Part shown: positions 60,984-64,000 of the stretch, piece by piece
Layout: every line of letters begins with the position of its first letter
How positions within the stretch are numbered: the first letter of the stretch is position 1
Assembly (NCBI GenBank): GCA_036734085.1
Contig: DAIMZF010000005.1
Span: 1-64,000 of the forward strand
Reading direction: 5' to 3'
Length of the DNA: 64,000 bases
Source of the DNA: J038 sp036734085
Lineage (GTDB): Bacteria; Chloroflexota; Anaerolineae; Aggregatilineales; Phototrophicaceae
Position numbers and translations under genes: made by a program
The notes under the pieces: model-generated
Told to the model about the DNA's origin: nothing
Seen by the model: the letters and a program-made list of their open reading frames with translations, nothing else
Databases searched by the model: none

Positions 60984-61766
60984 TTATAGCCTGAACAAGC
61001 GCCTGGCATTTTGTGTGGTGATGTCCGCCATCTGCTCCGTTGTCATGGCGTGGAGTGCGGCCAGCCTGTCTGCCACATAGTAGACATAAGCTGGCTCGTT
61101 GCGTTTGCCTCGATACGGCTCTGGTGTGAGGTAGGGCGCGTCAGTCTCTACTAAGATTCGCTCTAGCGGAATGTTACGCGCAATCTGGCGTAAATCCTCT
61201 GCTTTTTTGAACGTCAACGGGCCAGTAAACCCCAGATAAAACCCTGCCGCCAGCGCCCGCGCCGCGATTTCCGGCGGCGCACTAAATGAGTGTAATACGC
61301 CCGGACGTTCTTTCAGGCTGTCGGGTAAATCCGTTACCCATGCCTCCAGTATCGTGATAACATCATCGTGCGCGTCCCGGTTGTGGATAATCACCGGAAG
61401 CTCTAGCGACTGCGCCAATGTTAACTGTGCCTCGAATGCCCGGCGTTGTACATCTTTAGGGGATTTATCCCAGTAATAATCCAGCCCAATTTCACCAATA
61501 GCTATGACTTTGGGCGCGGCGGCCAGACTCCGCAATGTGTGGATGTCACTCTCTGCAAAATCCGCCGTGCTTGTAGGATGTACCCCGACCGCCGCATAGA
61601 TGCCTGCGTATTGGTTCGCAAGGTCAACCCCTGCTTGGGAAGACGCTAAATCTACTGCCGGATTGATAATCACCGTGACGCCACGTTCAGTAGCCCGCTG
61701 AATCACCGCGTCACGGTCTTCATCAAATTGACCGAAGTTGATATGACAATGTGTATCTATTAGCAT
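60984..61766 (-). CDS. tatD: TatD family metal-dependent hydrolase (DNase)
   Basis: 260 residues, TIM barrel. Ligands: DTHCHINF, GEIGLDYYWD (Glu), IIHNRDA (His), LHSFSA (His), VETDAPYLTPEPYRGKRNEP (Asp). 3'-5' exonuclease and D-aminoacyl-tRNA deacylase activities are known in the family. Lies between the PBP-like gene and gmd with short spacers. Confidence 0.92.
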   Translation of the reverse strand: MLIDTHCHINFGQFDEDRDAVIQRATERGVTVIINPAVDLASSQAGVDLANQYAGIYAAVGVHPTSTADFAESDIHTLRSLAAAPKVIAIGEIGLDYYWDKSPKDVQRRAFEAQLTLAQSLELPVIIHNRDAHDDVITILEAWVTDLPDSLKERPGVLHSFSAPPEIAARALAAGFYLGFTGPLTFKKAEDLRQIARNIPLERILVETDAPYLTPEPYRGKRNEPAYVYYVADRLAALHAMTTEQMADITTQNARRLFRL

Positions 61767-61769
61767 GGG

Positions 61770-62750
61770 TTAAATGGCGCTGTCTTTATCTTTTTTGAGT
61801 TGCGCCAAATCCGCTTCAACCATCATCTGAATCAGTTCTTCAAAGCCTACTGTCGGCTCCCAGCCCAGTTTAGCGTGGGCTTTGGTAGGGTCGCCCACCA
61901 GCAAATCCACCTCTGCGGGGCGCATGAACTTTTGATCCTGTACCGTATAATTCTGCCAATCCAAATCCACACAGCCAAATGCCACTTCCAACAGCCGTTG
62001 AATACTATAGGTCATGCCTGTAGCAATCACGAAGTCATCCGGCTCATCTTGTTGGAGCATCAACCACATGGCTTCTACATAATCTCCGGCGAAGCCCCAA
62101 TCACGCTGGGAATCGTAATTGCCCATGCGAAGTTCATGAGCCAGGCCGAGCTTGATTTTAGCGACGTTATACGACACTTTGCGCGTGACGAATTCCAACC
62201 CTCTGCGCGGTGATTCGTGGTTGAACAGAATACCACTTACGCAGTACATATCGTAGCTTTCACGATAATTAATCGTAATCCAGTGTCCGTAAACCTTCGC
62301 TACACCGTAAGGACTACGCGGCCAGAATGGGGTTGTTTCCCGTTGTGGGACTTCCTGCACTTTGCCGAACATCTCGCTACTGGATGCCTGATAAAAGCGG
62401 GTATCCGGCTTGACGGTGTGAATGGCTTCCAGCATCCGTGTGACGCCGAGTCCAGTCACATCACCGGTGAACGCTGGTTGATTCCACGAAGTAGGGACAA
62501 AACTTTGCGCGCCGAGGTTATATACCTCGTCCGGTTGAATATCCGCAATCGCACGGTTAAGGCTGGTTTGGTCGCCTAAATCCCCTTGCACAAGGTTAAT
62601 TTTATCCTGAATGTGTTGGATGCGTTCATAATGGACGGTGCTTGTGCGCCGCACCATACCGTAAACGTCGTATCCTTTTTCCAGCAATAACTCCGCTAAG
62701 TAAGAGCCATCTTGCCCGGTAATACCTGTAATGAGTGCTTTCTTCGCCAT
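61770..62750 (-). CDS. gmd: GDP-mannose 4,6-dehydratase
   Basis: 326 residues, extended SDR. NAD-binding TGITGQDGSYLAELLL, catalytic SSSEMFGKV and YGVAKVYGHW (YxxxK), and NHESPRRGLEFVTRK are Gmd signatures. Makes GDP-4-keto-6-deoxymannose. Next gene upstream (6 bp) is the matching reductase, so the pair gives a GDP-6-deoxyhexose such as GDP-rhamnose. Confidence 0.95.
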   Translation of the reverse strand: MAKKALITGITGQDGSYLAELLLEKGYDVYGMVRRTSTVHYERIQHIQDKINLVQGDLGDQTSLNRAIADIQPDEVYNLGAQSFVPTSWNQPAFTGDVTGLGVTRMLEAIHTVKPDTRFYQASSSEMFGKVQEVPQRETTPFWPRSPYGVAKVYGHWITINYRESYDMYCVSGILFNHESPRRGLEFVTRKVSYNVAKIKLGLAHELRMGNYDSQRDWGFAGDYVEAMWLMLQQDEPDDFVIATGMTYSIQRLLEVAFGCVDLDWQNYTVQDQKFMRPAEVDLLVGDPTKAHAKLGWEPTVGFEELIQMMVEADLAQLKKDKDSAI

Positions 62751-62756
62751 ATAAAT

Positions 62757-63716
62757 TTACTCTCCTTGATGGTTGGCTACGCGCTGGCGGCAATCATGCA
62801 GAATATCTGCTAAAGATTGCTCAAACGAGATTTGTGGCCGCCAGCCGGTTGCTTGGTGTAGTCGGGTATAGTCACCCTGTAAAATCGGTAAATTGGTGGG
62901 TCGGATGCGCGTCGGGTCTACTTCCACGCGGATTTTTACACCACTTAAGCTGATGAGAATATCAAGCAATTCTTGTGCATTGTAGGCCGTGTTAGAGGCG
63001 ACGTTGTATGCCATGCCCGGTTCGCCTACTTCCGCCAGTAGTTGATACGCCCGCACGATGTCGCGCACATCGGTAAAATCTCGCTTAGCGGATAAATCTC
63101 CCACAAAAATTATCGGCTCCTGCAACCCTGCTTCGATGCGTGCAATCTGCATTGCAAAAGCTGGGGCGACAAATCGCTCATTCTGTCCCGGCCCGATGTG
63201 GTTAAAAGGCCGTGTGCGGATGATGGGCAAGTTGTGGGACATATGATATTGTTGGCCCAGCATATCCTGTGCAACTTTACTCACGCTGTATGGGCTGGTG
63301 GGTCGTAGGTCTGCGGTTTCATCAAGCGGGATTTCATCCGGTGTCACAATACCGTAAATTTCCGCAGAACTTGTGATGACGATGCGCGGGGCAATCCCTG
63401 CCTCTAAACAAGCTGTGATGATGTTCAGTTGTCCCAGAATATTATTTTGCAGAGTCTCCCAGGGGGCTTCAAAAGAGCGCGGGACGAACGCCTGTGCCGC
63501 CAGATGATAAATCTGCACAGGCCGAATTTGCGCCATAAGCTGATGTACACGCTCTGTATCGCATAGATCGAGTGTGTGGGGGATTAGCTGGGAATGGGCG
63601 GCCTCTGTAGCGTGAAACGTCGTGCCGTGCAAGATGGCATCTGGGTAGGCCTGTATCAGCCAATGCGCCAGATGATGGCCGACAAAGCCACCCGCGCCTG
63701 TGATGAGAATGTGCAA
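62757..63716 (-). CDS. rmd: GDP-4-keto-6-deoxymannose reductase-like SDR
   Basis: 319 residues from TTG 63716, chosen because GGAGG lies 8 bp upstream and the protein then starts directly with the Rossmann strand (HILITGAGGFVGHHL). Further motifs: SSAEIYG and YSVSKVAQDML (YxxxK), RPFNHIGPGQ, RDFTDVRD. Reduces the Gmd product, most likely to GDP-D-rhamnose; GDP-fucose pathway enzymes also epimerise and look different. Longer readings to 63806 lack family sequence. Confidence 0.85.
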   Translation of the reverse strand: MHILITGAGGFVGHHLAHWLIQAYPDAILHGTTFHATEAAHSQLIPHTLDLCDTERVHQLMAQIRPVQIYHLAAQAFVPRSFEAPWETLQNNILGQLNIITACLEAGIAPRIVITSSAEIYGIVTPDEIPLDETADLRPTSPYSVSKVAQDMLGQQYHMSHNLPIIRTRPFNHIGPGQNERFVAPAFAMQIARIEAGLQEPIIFVGDLSAKRDFTDVRDIVRAYQLLAEVGEPGMAYNVASNTAYNAQELLDILISLSGVKIRVEVDPTRIRPTNLPILQGDYTRLHQATGWRPQISFEQSLADILHDCRQRVANHQGE

Positions 63717-63783
63717 AGCGATTTCCTCCGTTGGCTTGTGCCATAGGATTATAGCTGAATCGATTGTCAGGTCTAGGTTGGGG

Positions 63784-64000
63784 CTAGTCTGTCGGGTACT
63801 CCACAATCAACACCATGACCTCTCCGCTTTCCGCTTGCACAATCACAACATCATAACGCCGTTGGGCTTGGATGCTGACATTATTTTGTGTGCCTGCGCC
63901 GTAGCCATTTTGGGCATCGACGATGATGATGTTATACACATCGGGCGCAACAAATTCTGTAAATCCGGCTTGCCCACTGCGGACATCGCGTGATAGCACA
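63784..64000 (-). CDS. C-terminal part of an unknown protein (cut by window edge)
   Basis: About 71 residues before a TAG stop at 63784-63786; the 5' part lies outside the window. The visible part is rich in beta strands (YNIIIVDAQNG, RRYDVVIVQ, EVMVLIVEY). Not recognised. Confidence 0.5.
   Translation of the reverse strand, partial: VLSRDVRSGQAGFTEFVAPDVYNIIIVDAQNGYGAGTQNNVSIQAQRRYDVVIVQAESGEVMVLIVEYPTD

Overview
The window looks like a piece of a Chloroflexota genome (Anaerolineae-like), assembled from short reads or a metagenome. This is inferred from gene style, not from a marker-gene tree. Several exported proteins combine SH3b domains with long Thr-Pro spacers, there is a DUF3662-FHA/FHA pair, a trp operon sits under a T-box leader, and base composition is moderate. 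A run of exactly 100 N at 56482-56581 is a scaffold gap inside a Thr-Pro repeat. The first and last genes are cut by the window edges.

Layout. 0-3 kb (minus): an aromatic amino acid operon, aroH-aroF-DinB-like-tyrA, preceded by a long leader that encodes a Tyr/Phe-rich peptide and ends in an intrinsic terminator. 3-6 kb (plus): a TPR membrane protein, then a Mn/Zn/Fe-type ABC transporter behind a 15+15 bp palindrome. 5.8-11.3 kb (minus): metalloenzyme, thioredoxin-like protein, MBL hydrolase, murJ, C39-type peptidase. 11.5-14.9 kb (plus): flippase-like membrane protein, mtnP, ftsW/rodA-like gene. 15.7-21.8 kb (plus): an exopolysaccharide cluster (two glycosyltransferases, YfhO-like protein, O-antigen ligase-like protein). 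21.9-27.3 kb (plus): rpsF-ssb-rpsR, a PpiC-type foldase, two FHA proteins, rlmI. 27.3-41.9 kb (minus): SH3b protein, polX, modB, modA, then a complete trp gene set with four extra genes interleaved, read from a tRNA-Trp T-box. 42-47.8 kb (plus): heme A synthesis (ctaA, ctaB), a diheme cytochrome c, an RqcH-like protein, and a PPK2 gene broken by an amber codon. 47.9-53.4 kb (minus): three glycosyltransferases, a tethered solute-binding protein, a glycoside hydrolase, tRNA-Arg(CCG). 53.6-59.6 kb: mostly exported proteins plus ftcD. 59.6-64 kb (minus): a penicillin-binding protein with all three catalytic motifs altered, tatD, gmd, rmd-like gene, and a cut gene.

Together the genes suggest an aerobic (heme A, cytochrome c), amino-acid-prototrophic bacterium that makes surface polysaccharide. 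It appears to control the two branches of aromatic synthesis by two different attenuation devices: a translated leader peptide for the Phe/Tyr side and a T-box riboswitch for Trp. The observations most worth a second look are the Tyr/Phe leader-peptide attenuator (2776-3018), the pseudo-transpeptidase (59572-60972), the histidine-phosphatase pseudoenzyme coupled to trpG (39242-39913), the amber codon in PPK2 (47704), the metal-transporter palindrome (3997-4035), and the 12-fold Arg-Gly-Asp array in ribosomal protein S18.
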